A stretch of DNA of 49,731 bases, from positions 1 through 49,731 of the forward strand of contig MGMG01000079.1 in assembly GCA_001796355.1 (NCBI GenBank), in the 5' to 3' direction. The translations under genes and the position numbers were made by a program. The notes under the pieces are model-generated. The model ran no database searches. It saw only the letters and a program-made list of their open reading frames with translations, and had not been told where the DNA came from. Shown in pieces: positions 35,083-43,001 of this stretch. Position 1 is the first letter of the stretch; each line of letters begins with the position of its first letter. The stretch is from Chloroflexi bacterium GWB2_54_36. GTDB taxonomy: Bacteria; Chloroflexota; Anaerolineae; Anaerolineales; Anaerolineaceae.

Positions 35083-35353
35083 CCCCATTTGACTGATAGG
35101 AAAGACTTGAAATCTGCGCACAAATGCTGCCCAGAACATCGGTATAAGCAGCCGGAACAGCATATCAATGGTCTTGTTGAATAATATTGCCAAATGACCT
35201 GCCCCGCCAATCCAGGGCCAGGTCATTTTTATTTTTTACCGGCGATAACCAGATCTCACAAGTAAATACGGATAAGTTCGTATGCTGGTGGAGCAGGCTC
35301 TGTTCGGTTCTCCAAACATGAGACGGGTGACGGGGGCTGAAGATATATTTTAA
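35083..35353. other. Intergenic, contains the terminator of the HD-GYP operon
   Basis: Apart from the hairpin at 35192-35237 I see no gene or repeat in this stretch. Confidence 0.4.
35192..35237 (+). terminator. Rho-independent terminator
   Basis: A 10-bp stem (AAATGACCTG at 35192-35201, CAGGTCATTT at 35219-35228) continues into TTTTATTTTTT. It closes the HD-GYP unit. Confidence 0.85.
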
Positions 35354-35406
35354 TAGATATTTTTTAGATTGTATTAGGGACGTCGATAGGGTCTTTCGAA
35401 TAGGAT
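35354..35406 (+). promoter_or_regulatory. 53-bp TAG-phased promoter motif, copy 3 (LPXTG protein / sortase)
   Basis: TAG at 35354, 35365, 35375 and 35387, AGGGAC at 35376, and -10 TAGGAT at 35401-35406. All four phased TAGs are present. The leader is 89 nt and includes an 11-codon frame at 35440-35475 with a GAGGAG site. Confidence 0.85.
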
Positions 35407-35495
35407 GATATTGGTGCAAAGCACTTTCTCATGAGGAGAATGATTGCTCTTTTACCATCCTTGGGGTGGATTTAATTGGCAGGAGGCTGAATAAA

Positions 35496-36410
35496 ATGCA
35501 TAAACGAATAGTTCTGGCAATTTCGATCATCGTGGTTCTGACCCTTTCAATGGCAGGCCTGTCACAGAATGTATCTGCACGTCCGCTTGCGGCTACTGCG
35601 CCCTCACTGGGTGCGGCCAACAGTTTTTCGGTCCTGGGATTCGCAGCCGTGACTAACACCAACACGACCAACCTTTCCGGAGATCTGGGAGTTTGGTCTG
35701 GGACCTCGATCACCGGCTTGGAGTCCATCATCGTTGGCGGAGCTGTACACCAGACTGATCCCGTAGCACAGCAAGCTCAGGCCGATGCAAGCGCCGCGGA
35801 CCTTAATCTCACCGGGCAGGCCAATTCAGGCGGCAGCCTCGGTGCTCTCGATTCATTGGTCCTCGCCCCTGGAGTCTATGACCTGGGAGCCGGATCGTTA
35901 GGCGGGGGTGTGCTTACCCTGGACGGCGAAGGTGTCTATATCTTCAGGGCGACCAGTGACTTGACAACAGCCGGTTCGGTTAGCTTGATCAATGGGGCTG
36001 CGGCTTGTGACGTATTTTGGCATGTCGCCACCCAGGCTAACCTCGTTAGCGGTTCGTTCGTAGGAACGATCATCGCGGGTACAGGCATCGTTTTTGGCAC
36101 AGGCGTCTCATTGGACGGTCGAGCCTTGGCGATCGGGGGACCGGTGACGATGGACACCAACACCATAACCGGACCGAGCTGCATGAGGCCGGCGCCGACC
36201 ACGCCTACAGAAACACCCGCTGCTACTTCAGAAACTACCGAGGCGACTGCCACGCTTTTACCGGCTGTCGCCGGGTTACCGAGCACGGGCGGTGGGCCTA
36301 TTCGGAACGATGGTTTCCCCTGGAGTTTGGTTTTACTCAGTGGCATCAGCGCGATCGCTTTGTTCAATAGCATTCGAGCAATGCGCCGGACGAACCAATC
36401 GAATCAATAA
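35496..36410 (+). CDS. Ice-binding-like (DUF3494) surface protein with LPXTG sorting signal
   Basis: A 304-residue exported protein. ATG 35496 has an AGGAGG site; a GTG at 35466 would add ten residues. A signal peptide (about 1-34) is followed by the DUF3494 beta-helix domain (about 40-230: LGAANSFSVLGFAAVTNTNTT, SGDLGVWSG, GVYDLGAGSLGGGVLTLDG, FWHVATQANL, GTIIAGTGIVFGTGVSLDGRALA). A Thr/Glu/Ala linker leads to LPSTGG, a hydrophobic helix and a basic tail (RAMRRTNQ), which is a sortase sorting signal. DUF3494 proteins include ice-binding proteins and adhesins; the C-terminus argues for surface attachment. A sortase gene follows directly. Confidence 0.9.
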   Translation: MHKRIVLAISIIVVLTLSMAGLSQNVSARPLAATAPSLGAANSFSVLGFAAVTNTNTTNLSGDLGVWSGTSITGLESIIVGGAVHQTDPVAQQAQADASAADLNLTGQANSGGSLGALDSLVLAPGVYDLGAGSLGGGVLTLDGEGVYIFRATSDLTTAGSVSLINGAAACDVFWHVATQANLVSGSFVGTIIAGTGIVFGTGVSLDGRALAIGGPVTMDTNTITGPSCMRPAPTTPTETPAATSETTEATATLLPAVAGLPSTGGGPIRNDGFPWSLVLLSGISAIALFNSIRAMRRTNQSNQ

Positions 36411-36427
36411 AGCTGTTGGTGCGAACC

Positions 36428-37246
36428 ATGAGGTATTACACGCTCCGCAGCTCGCTCGGTTGGCTTACAGCCTTTCTGGTCGGTGCAATATTGCTTGCGG
36501 GCAACGGAAACGAGGAAACGGGGAAGGCGCGTTCTTGGCCTCACCCGTTTACCTTGCCGTTGGTATCCATCCAGCCGGCAGTTCGGCCAACGATTACTCC
36601 GACGTTTCAACGGACAACCCAGCCAACCGGTCAACCGGCTATTCGCCCGTCACCTACGCTCTCTATCCTTGGGTCTTCTTATGACTCGAGTCTTGACCTG
36701 AGAGCAGGGCCAGTGGAGGTGCCGCTCGAACTTCAGATTCCTGTCCTCAATGTCAAGGCCCCCGTGCTTGGAGTTGGACTCACAGCGGAAAATGTGATGG
36801 ATGCGCCCAAAGGTCCAATTGGCGATCCGATCTGGCACACTGCATTTTGGTATCGTGGCAGCGGCATTCCCGGCGAGCCAGGGACGGCTGTGATTGCCGG
36901 ACATGTTACCGATCTCCTTAGCAACCCTGAGATCTTTGCCAATTTACACAAACTCAAACCCGGCGACGTAATCGTCGTCCGCGCCAAAAATCCCGCGCTG
37001 GATATTCGCTTCATCGTCGACCAAATTAAGGTCTACTCCATCCAGGACTCTTCTACACCTGCGGTCCTTACAAAGATCTTTGGCATCGGGCCAATTGAAG
37101 GCACAGGTCCACAGCCTGCGCCCGACGGCCTCTCTCACCTGACACTCATCACTTGCGCTGGAAGTTACGCGAACGGCCAGTTCGATCAGCGTACGGTCGT
37201 TTTCGCGACACGCAGTCAGGAAGGGCAATCGAATAATCAACCATAA
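36428..37246 (+). CDS. Sortase (class E/F-like) paired with the LPXTG protein
   Basis: About 272 residues from ATG 36428; in-frame GTG and TTG lie just upstream at 36419 and 36416. An N-terminal membrane anchor (LGWLTAFLVGAILLAG) is followed by a Pro/Thr-rich spacer to about residue 95. The sortase domain has the catalytic His in GTAVIAGHVT, the Cys in LTLITCAGSY and the Arg in FDQRTVVFATR. The gap after the surface-protein stop is only 17 bp, so the pair is one operon, and the LPSTG protein is the obvious substrate. Sortase anchoring in a cell without a classical Gram-positive wall would be notable, but the wall type of this organism is unknown. Confidence 0.88.
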   Translation: MRYYTLRSSLGWLTAFLVGAILLAGNGNEETGKARSWPHPFTLPLVSIQPAVRPTITPTFQRTTQPTGQPAIRPSPTLSILGSSYDSSLDLRAGPVEVPLELQIPVLNVKAPVLGVGLTAENVMDAPKGPIGDPIWHTAFWYRGSGIPGEPGTAVIAGHVTDLLSNPEIFANLHKLKPGDVIVVRAKNPALDIRFIVDQIKVYSIQDSSTPAVLTKIFGIGPIEGTGPQPAPDGLSHLTLITCAGSYANGQFDQRTVVFATRSQEGQSNNQP

Positions 37247-37344
37247 TCTCGCCAGGTAAAGTTGTTCCTGACAGTAATTACCAAAGCCTGCATCTCAAAA
37301 AGGGGTTTTCCACAACAGAACAACCCATGCAGAACCGAATTTAA

Positions 37345-37397
37345 TAGAAATAATATAGGCCATATTAGGGACGTAGATAGCTCCTTTCAAATAAGAT
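37345..37397 (+). promoter_or_regulatory. 53-bp TAG-phased promoter motif, copy 4 (dps operon)
   Basis: TAG at 37345, 37356, 37366 and 37378, AGGGAC at 37367, and -10 TAAGAT at 37392-37397. The ATG of dps is 39 nt downstream, nearly the same as before the other two dps-type genes. Confidence 0.87.
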
Positions 37398-37436
37398 GGT
37401 ATTGTGGCGTTAAACCATCTACTGAAAGGAAGCCAA

Positions 37437-38015
37437 ATGGAACACAATCGTAACGACGGCCACAAAACGAATTTACAGGTTGAGATCCAGCCGAACATCG
37501 GTCTGGATAGCGATGTCCGCCATTCAGTTGTGGATATTCTCAACAACGCGCTGGCAAACGAGATAGTGCTATCCCAAAAAACCCGCTGCGCCCATTGGAA
37601 TGTGAGTGGAGTTGGTTTCTTAGAACTGCATATCCTATTTGACTCCCAATCTAAACAGCTGAATGAAATCTCAGACGAGATTGCCGAACGGGTGCGAATG
37701 CTAGGCGGTATTGCCATTGGCAGCCTCCAGGAATTTATTAATTTCGCCCGTTTAGAGGAACAGCCTGGGAACGTCCCCAAAATCATGAACCTTTTAGCTG
37801 ACCATGAAGCCGCTATCCGCTTTTTACGCGAGGATGCCAAAAAATGCACTGAGGAATATGAGGACGAAGGCACTTTCGAATTGCTCGTGAGTGTTATGCG
37901 TCTGCATGAAAAAATGGCCTGGATGCTGCGCTCCTACCTCGAGATCGAACCAGTTCACGACGAAAAATTGGTTGCAATGCCTCTCATACCGGTAGACCTT
38001 TCGAATTTAACTTGA
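37437..38015 (+). CDS. dps: Dps family ferritin-like DNA-protection protein (intact)
   Basis: A 192-residue Dps protein, with ATG 37437 after an AAAGGAAG site. The four-helix bundle keeps the family motifs: KTRCAHWNV (ferroxidase His), GFLELHILFDSQSKQLNE (second His and Asp) and ISDEIAERVRMLGG (Asp and Glu), then HEKMAWMLRSYLE at the end. Dps dodecamers oxidise and store iron, and many bind DNA, limiting Fenton chemistry. It leads a stress operon with a small hypothetical protein and then DUF883-like, CsbD and YGGT-like genes. It is the only one of three paralogues here with a full ferroxidase set. Confidence 0.93.
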   Translation: MEHNRNDGHKTNLQVEIQPNIGLDSDVRHSVVDILNNALANEIVLSQKTRCAHWNVSGVGFLELHILFDSQSKQLNEISDEIAERVRMLGGIAIGSLQEFINFARLEEQPGNVPKIMNLLADHEAAIRFLREDAKKCTEEYEDEGTFELLVSVMRLHEKMAWMLRSYLEIEPVHDEKLVAMPLIPVDLSNLT

Positions 38016-38042
38016 TAGACGATAGTTGATGTGGAGGTATTA

Positions 38043-38279
38043 ATGAATGAAAAGCAGATCACCCAGATTGTGGAACAGTTCAGCCGAAAGAGTGAACCGT
38101 TGGAAGGGAATGTTAAGGTCATGCGAGTGCCGGACTATAAAACGGTTTATGTCGAGCATATTGGCGAAGTTGGCCGGTCGATAACCCTGAGCGAATACAA
38201 GGTGGATGGAAAAATTTACTGGGCAGGATACAGTTCGCGCAGCGATACTGTTTTCGTGAGCCAGGCAAGCAGGGACTAA
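38043..38279 (+). CDS. Small hypothetical protein
   Basis: A 78-residue protein starting MNEKQITQIVEQFSRKSEP, with GGAGG six bases before ATG 38043. It contains an amphipathic N-terminal helix and a beta-rich part (VKVMRVPDYKTVYVEHIGEVGRS). It has no membrane segment. It lies 27 bp after dps and probably shares its transcript. I do not recognise a family. Confidence 0.7.
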   Translation: MNEKQITQIVEQFSRKSEPLEGNVKVMRVPDYKTVYVEHIGEVGRSITLSEYKVDGKIYWAGYSSRSDTVFVSQASRD

Positions 38280-38380
38280 AAGGTAAGAATTAATTCATAT
38301 GCAAGATTGCCGCCCCTGGGCATCAATCCAATATTGAGCCAGAACGAAATCATGGCGAAAGCCAGAAAAGGTTTTAAAAG

Positions 38381-38812
38381 ATGAATGATCGACAATTGGA
38401 AAACAAAATTGGTCAAGATGTAGCCAAAATAAGCAAGGATGTGAACACCCTGGCAGGAGATAGCGCAGCCCGGTTTGGCAGATTTGAAAACGACGTTAGC
38501 CAGGCCACAGGCAAAGCCAAAGTAGATCTGACCACATGGGTGGATGAAAACATCTCCCAAATGAGCAAAGAATTTGAAAAACTTACGGGTGATGCTCGGG
38601 ATACCGTGTTTAACGCTGCAGCGACAGCGAAAAAGGATGTTGGACACGGATTGAGCCAATACAATGCAAAAGTTCAGGAGCTTGCAGACAAAGCTCCCGG
38701 TGGCTTCAGTGACAAGGCTGCCAAATATCCCTGGGTGGCATTATCGATCACCGTGGTTATCGGTTTCTTGCTGGGGATGTTAATCAGACCTGCCCGGCAG
38801 GCTTATCGTTAG
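38381..38812 (+). CDS. DUF883/ElaB-like membrane-anchored stress protein
   Basis: A 143-residue protein. Residues 1-110 are helical and charged, with a coiled-coil-like pattern (KIGQDVAKISKDVNTLAGDSAARFG, WVDENISQMSKEFEKL). A single C-terminal helix, YPWVALSITVVIGFLLGMLI, is followed by a basic end. This layout is that of DUF883 (ElaB/YqjD) proteins, which in E. coli anchor ribosomes to the membrane in stationary phase. The family assignment is from layout and the YPWVAL...GFLLG motif; the ribosome role is only by analogy. Confidence 0.75.
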   Translation: MNDRQLENKIGQDVAKISKDVNTLAGDSAARFGRFENDVSQATGKAKVDLTTWVDENISQMSKEFEKLTGDARDTVFNAAATAKKDVGHGLSQYNAKVQELADKAPGGFSDKAAKYPWVALSITVVIGFLLGMLIRPARQAYR

Positions 38813-38849
38813 GCTCAAATACGTAAGTAACTCGGTTTTAAGGAGAAAA

Positions 38850-39044
38850 ATGATGAATGATGATGTTTTTGAAGGAAAATGGAAACAAATACGCGGACAG
38901 GCAAAAGTCTGGTGGGGAAAACTCACCGACGACGACCTGGAAAAGGTCAATGGTAAGTTTGACCGATTTATCGGCATGCTTCAGGAGAAGTACGGTTATA
39001 CCCGGCAGCAGGCTGAAGAAGAATATAGAAAGAGGACGATATGA
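38850..39044 (+). CDS. CsbD family stress protein
   Basis: A 64-residue protein with the CsbD pattern: FEGKWKQIRGQAKVWWGKLTDDDLEKVNGKFDRFIGMLQEKYGYTRQQAEEEY. CsbD-like proteins are small, hydrophilic and induced under general stress; their molecular role is not settled. AAGGAG precedes two adjacent ATG codons (38850 and 38853). The stop overlaps the next start in an ATGA. Confidence 0.92.
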   Translation: MMNDDVFEGKWKQIRGQAKVWWGKLTDDDLEKVNGKFDRFIGMLQEKYGYTRQQAEEEYRKRTI

Positions 39045-39526
39045 CCGACTATCGAGAAGTAAGAACCACAGCGCATGAACAAGGAAGTGAAGGTCGGGTA
39101 ACGACTTTCAAAGTAACCCAATTAATCTGGCTGCTGGTTGGTCTGATTGAAGGTGTACTTGGGTTGCGATTTATATTCAAGTTGATTGGAGTCAATGCAG
39201 CGAATTCATTCGCATCGCTCCTTTACAAAGTGACCGACTTATTCGTGGCGCCCTTCGCTAGTTTAACAGGTGCCCCGGCAGCAGGCGGCATGGTGCTTGA
39301 AGTATCCACCCTGATTGCCATGATCGTTTACGCGCTGATCGGTTGGGTTCTTGCCCGAATCGCGTATGTGCTTTTCTACCGCCCGAGCGGCCCTGTAAGC
39401 ACCCGGCAGACGGTTGTTGCCGAGCATACACCGCTCCAAGGTGTCAGCCAGACGCGAACAACAACGACTCAGGCTCCCTCAGCAGACAGTCAAACGACTA
39501 CCACCGAACACACGAATACCGTATAA
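39041..39526 (+). CDS. YGGT-like integral membrane protein
   Basis: A 161-residue protein with a hydrophilic N-terminus, two hydrophobic regions (about 24-50: VTQLIWLLVGLIEGVLGLRFIFKLIG; 85-110: VSTLIAMIVYALIGWVLARIAYVLF) and a Thr-rich tail. The helix-VxAP-helix layout resembles YGGT-family proteins. It overlaps csbD by 4 bp and ends the compact part of the dps operon. Function is unknown. Confidence 0.7.
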   Translation: MTDYREVRTTAHEQGSEGRVTTFKVTQLIWLLVGLIEGVLGLRFIFKLIGVNAANSFASLLYKVTDLFVAPFASLTGAPAAGGMVLEVSTLIAMIVYALIGWVLARIAYVLFYRPSGPVSTRQTVVAEHTPLQGVSQTRTTTTQAPSADSQTTTTEHTNTV

Positions 39527-39555
39527 CCTGATCCCCTTTGATCGTGGATTCAGCG

Positions 39556-39597
39556 CACCACCGGTTTTGCCAATCAACCTTGGATAAACCGGTGGTG
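39556..39597. other. 12-bp inverted repeat after the dps operon
   Basis: CACCACCGGTTT (39556-39567) pairs perfectly with AAACCGGTGGTG (39586-39597) around an 18-nt loop. No T-tract follows on either strand, so it is more likely an RNA-processing or stability hairpin than a classical terminator. Confidence 0.55.
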
Positions 39598-39655
39598 TAA
39601 AACACTCTGACTGGAACGCCCCCATCGAGCAGTGATTGGGGAAAGGAGAAAGAAA

Positions 39656-39793
39656 ATGAATCTGATAAATTTCATTGTGTGGCTCTCTGCTGGTGCGGTT
39701 GTCGGCTGGTTTGCCAGCAGGATGGTAACAGCAGAACGCAGGCGCACTCACAAACCATTGCCTGGCAAGGATAGCAGCTCTGGGAAGAGTTGA
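39656..39793 (+). CDS. Short GlsB/YeaQ-like membrane peptide
   Basis: A 45-residue protein starting MNLINFIVWLSAGAVVGWFAS, with one hydrophobic helix and a basic, Ser/Lys-rich tail. The start resembles the first helix of GlsB/YeaQ-type stress membrane proteins, but the later helices are missing. An AAAGGAG site is well spaced from ATG 39656. Confidence 0.6.
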   Translation: MNLINFIVWLSAGAVVGWFASRMVTAERRRTHKPLPGKDSSSGKS

Positions 39794-39899
39794 GCTGCTG
39801 GAAAATTCAACAGCATCGGCGAAGAAATGTCGAGACGTAATCCGTCAGTAACCAAACCAAAATCGAGAGTTTATTAACCGTTTAGTTAAGGAGCAAAAT

Positions 39900-40082
39900 A
39901 TGGGACGTAAAGGTGTAAGCAAACGCAAGCCAAGCCAGACCAGACCTAAACCGATGACCAGCGGCACTGCCAACGGCCGCGTATCTTCCATTGTGGCAGC
40001 AGATGAAGCCCAACCCATCTCTTCCGGTAAAGGCAGTCTGAATCCTGCCTCAGATTGGAAGAAAAAGCCCAAAAAGGGTTGA
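39900..40082 (+). CDS. Small basic protein
   Basis: A 60-residue, strongly basic, low-hydrophobicity protein (MGRKGVSKRKPSQTRPKP... ending KKKPKKG). An AAGGAG site precedes the ATG. Nucleic-acid binding is possible from its charge, but no family is recognised. Confidence 0.55.
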   Translation: MGRKGVSKRKPSQTRPKPMTSGTANGRVSSIVAADEAQPISSGKGSLNPASDWKKKPKKG

Positions 40083-40151
40083 TCTTCCTGATCAGAATTG
40101 GCATTACAGGTATTCAAGAAGTATGGTTTGCACTTGCCACTTAACCTGCTG

Positions 40152-40184
40152 ATTTGGGAACGTAGTGGGGCAAAGTTCCCAAAT
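40152..40184. other. 10-bp perfect inverted repeat upstream of the AI-2E-type genes
   Basis: ATTTGGGAAC (40152-40161) pairs with GTTCCCAAAT (40175-40184) around a 13-nt loop, with no T-tract. It could be a weak terminator of the previous unit or an operator of the permease pair. Confidence 0.45.
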
Positions 40185-40340
40185 TATCCGTGAGGAAGTA
40201 TTAACCGAATGGTATATGGAATGCCGGGGGGGTATGCTTCACGGAACATTGGTGGAAATAGGTATTGCAGCTAATTTGAAAAATGATAGCGTTTACCCGA
40301 TCTAGCTCGTCCCCAAATGTACTGAAGGCTTAGGGAAAGC

Positions 40341-41615
40341 ATGGCACTCGATCCGCCATCACCAACCAATCAATGGACGTTTCGACGCGTCATGTGGGCG
40401 ACGATTGTCCTTGTACTAGTTGCTTTCTGCTTCTGGCTTTTTTATCGGTTTTACCAGGTCGTTTTCGCCTTGTTTTTCGCCATCGTGTTGGGCACGGTGA
40501 TTAGACCAGTCGTAACCTGGTTGAATCGGCGAGGGCTTCCACGGATTGCGGGAGTCCTGGTTGTTTACCTTCTTCTGCTCGCCTTAATTGTTGGCTTCGT
40601 GCTTTTGGTATTCCCGTCCATTGTCGAACAGGGTTCAACGATTTCTGCCGCGGTACCAGGATACTACCAAAGCTTACGCGAGTGGATGACGAATTTCCCC
40701 GATCAGTTGATTGCGCAACTAGGCACGTTCTTACCAGTTGCACTGCCAGGTCTGGCGCCGATCGAGCAGACAGGTCAGCAGATGTTGATTTTTGCGGGTC
40801 AAGCGGTGGGTTACATCACGTGGGCAGCTAAGGCCGTCTTTATGGTTACGACGATCTTGCTATTGGCCTTTCACTGGACGCTCGATGGACCGCGAACCAT
40901 CCTATCATTGCTGCAACTTGTTCCAAAAAGCCGGCGCGAAAGCATTAGCGAACTGATTTCGGCAATAGAAGAAAAGGTCGGTTTTTATATTGCCGGACAA
41001 GGCGTCCTATGTCTGGTTATCGGCATCTTGTCCCTGGTTACCTATCTACTGATTGGTTTGCCTAATGCCCTGGTGCTGGCGCTCGTGGCGGGGGTGCTGG
41101 AGGCAGTTCCGTTGATTGGGCCGTTGCTGGGCGCCATTCCTGCGGGGGTAATTGCCCTATCCATTGCACCATCCAAGTTGATATGGGTGGTCGTCGCCAC
41201 CCTGGTTATCCAGCAGACGGAAAGTATTTTCCTCGTGCCGCGTGTCATGCGTAAGGCGGTAGGTGTCAATCCGTTCGTCTCGCTGCTGGCGATTTTTGCC
41301 TTCAGCTCATTATTCGGTATTGCCGGCGCGCTCATGGCAATTCCCACTGCGGCCATTATTCAGCTGTTACTCGATCGGTTTGTCTTTCATCCTGCAGAGC
41401 TGGAGCCAGAAATCTCGTCCGATCGTGATTACGCCAGCCGTCTGCGCTATGAAACCCAGGACCTGGCCCAGGATTTGCGTAAACAGGCACGGCTCGATAA
41501 AGGAGGTTCGGACCTCAGGATCAAGCAAATTGATCATGTGATGGATGAAATTGAGGCCATAACTACCGACCTGGACACTCTGCTGGCACAAGACAGGACA
41601 TCAGGTACACCATGA
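40341..41615 (+). CDS. AI-2E family transporter (PerM-like), first of a pair
   Basis: A 424-residue membrane protein with about seven or eight hydrophobic segments. The family pattern is clear: an N-terminal helix pair ending IVLGTVIRPVVTWLNRRGLPR, a periplasmic-type loop, AIEEKVGFYIAGQGVLCLVIGIL, and ALVLALVAGVLEAVPLIGPLLGAIPAGVIAL, then IFLVPRVMRKAVGVNPFVSLLAIFAFSSLFGIAGALMAIP. The C-terminal 75 residues are charged and cytosolic. AI-2E proteins are permeases or antiporters of varied substrates; the name does not prove autoinducer export. It overlaps the next gene in ATGA. Confidence 0.9.
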   Translation: MALDPPSPTNQWTFRRVMWATIVLVLVAFCFWLFYRFYQVVFALFFAIVLGTVIRPVVTWLNRRGLPRIAGVLVVYLLLLALIVGFVLLVFPSIVEQGSTISAAVPGYYQSLREWMTNFPDQLIAQLGTFLPVALPGLAPIEQTGQQMLIFAGQAVGYITWAAKAVFMVTTILLLAFHWTLDGPRTILSLLQLVPKSRRESISELISAIEEKVGFYIAGQGVLCLVIGILSLVTYLLIGLPNALVLALVAGVLEAVPLIGPLLGAIPAGVIALSIAPSKLIWVVVATLVIQQTESIFLVPRVMRKAVGVNPFVSLLAIFAFSSLFGIAGALMAIPTAAIIQLLLDRFVFHPAELEPEISSDRDYASRLRYETQDLAQDLRKQARLDKGGSDLRIKQIDHVMDEIEAITTDLDTLLAQDRTSGTP

Positions 41616-42805
41616 CGAAGCAATTGATAGGGTACGGCACTGCGGTTATGACCACATTGCTGGCTCTGGTGGTGTTCTGGCAATTCCGGATTGTTGTCAT
41701 CTATGTATTGATCTCGCTCATGCTTGCCGCGGCGCTGCGCCCATTGGCAAACCGCCTGGTCGGACGAAAATTTGTAGTCTGCGCTGCTTGGATACTACTG
41801 TACCTGGTTGCCTTGGCCAGTTTTGGCTTCTTACTCGTCCTAACCAGTCAAAGCGCCATCAATGAGATCCAAGTGTTGGCCCAGTCTATGTCGGTTCAGG
41901 GTGAATGGGCGCTGCCGCTTTGGCTTAAGGGCTCCACGTTCGAACGATCCCTGATTTCGCGGCTGCCGCCGCCGAGTATGCTTTTTCAGGCGGTAACCGG
42001 TAATCAAGGACAGCTTGTCCTGCCGACACTACTTGGTTTTATGCAGGGTATCGGCGGGATTGTGAGCGGCACAGTCATCATCCTTTTCTTGAGCATCTAT
42101 TGGAGTATCAGCCAGGTACATTTTGAACGACTCTGGCTTTCGCTGCTGCCATCCGGCCAGCGTAAACAGGCGCGCGGTGTGTGGCGGGTAGTCGAGCCTG
42201 ACCTCGGCGGCTATATACGCAGCCAGGTAATCCAAAGCATCCTGGCTGGGCTGCTGTTAGGCCTCGGGTACTGGCTGCTAGGGTCTCCATACCCGGCAAT
42301 CCTGGCGCTGGCTGGCGCTCTGGCAAGTTTAATACCCGTCGTTGGGGCTGCCCTGGTGGTCCTGCCTCCACTCCTGGTTGGGTTGTTGACCGGCGTTCAA
42401 CTTAGCCTGTTTACTGCCCTCTATGCACTCATCGTCATGATTGCCCTGATTGTGTGGGTTAGGCCGCGGCTTTTTAATCGCAAATGGGACAATCCCATTC
42501 TAACCATTATTTTGATGATTGCCCTGGCAGACGCTTTTGGCATTATCGGCATCATTTTTACGCCGCCATTATCTGTAGTATGTCAAATTCTGTGGAGCCG
42601 GCTGGTCAGTCACCGTCGTGCTTCAGGGGCGGCTGCCCTGGTTTCAGACCTTAAATCACGGCAAGAACACATCTGGACCACGATAGAGGCCATGGATGAA
42701 CCGCCGCCGCCCCTGGTAACCAGCAGTATGGAGCGGCTGGCTGAATTGATTGTGAAGGCCGAACCCATTCTAGAAGCAGTCCTGCCGGCTGAACCTTCAG
42801 AGTAA
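41612..42805 (+). CDS. AI-2E family transporter (PerM-like), second of a pair
   Basis: A 397-residue homologue of the upstream permease but clearly diverged. Matching segments are IVVIYVLISLMLAAALRPLANRLVGRK, GGYIRSQVIQSILAGLLLGLGYWLLG, ALAGALASLIPVVGAALVVLPPLLVGLL and RPRLFNRKWDNPILTIILMIALADAFGIIGIIFTPPLS. It keeps the charged C-terminal tail. The 4-bp overlap with its paralogue suggests a heteromeric or coordinately made pair. Confidence 0.88.
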   Translation: MTKQLIGYGTAVMTTLLALVVFWQFRIVVIYVLISLMLAAALRPLANRLVGRKFVVCAAWILLYLVALASFGFLLVLTSQSAINEIQVLAQSMSVQGEWALPLWLKGSTFERSLISRLPPPSMLFQAVTGNQGQLVLPTLLGFMQGIGGIVSGTVIILFLSIYWSISQVHFERLWLSLLPSGQRKQARGVWRVVEPDLGGYIRSQVIQSILAGLLLGLGYWLLGSPYPAILALAGALASLIPVVGAALVVLPPLLVGLLTGVQLSLFTALYALIVMIALIVWVRPRLFNRKWDNPILTIILMIALADAFGIIGIIFTPPLSVVCQILWSRLVSHRRASGAAALVSDLKSRQEHIWTTIEAMDEPPPPLVTSSMERLAELIVKAEPILEAVLPAEPSE

Positions 42806-42910
42806 CCACCGCATGTTGTACCTCGGCTTGAGCGGGAAGTGCCCGATGGGCAGTTATTAATAGCGTCTATCACAGGTGTGAAGACTGAAAACTTGCGCCT
42901 GATAATTTTT

Positions 42911-42963
42911 TAGATATTTTTTAGGTCGTATTAAGGACATAGATAGTCCATATTAAATAGGAT
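42911..42963 (+). promoter_or_regulatory. 53-bp TAG-phased promoter motif, copy 5 (second dps)
   Basis: TAG at 42911, 42922 and 42944 (TAA at offset 21), GGAC at 42935, and -10 TAGGAT at 42958-42963. The ATG is 38 nt downstream. Confidence 0.87.
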
Positions 42964-43001
42964 GGTACTGTAGCCAAACGTTCCAGGTAAAAGGAAGTCT
43001 C

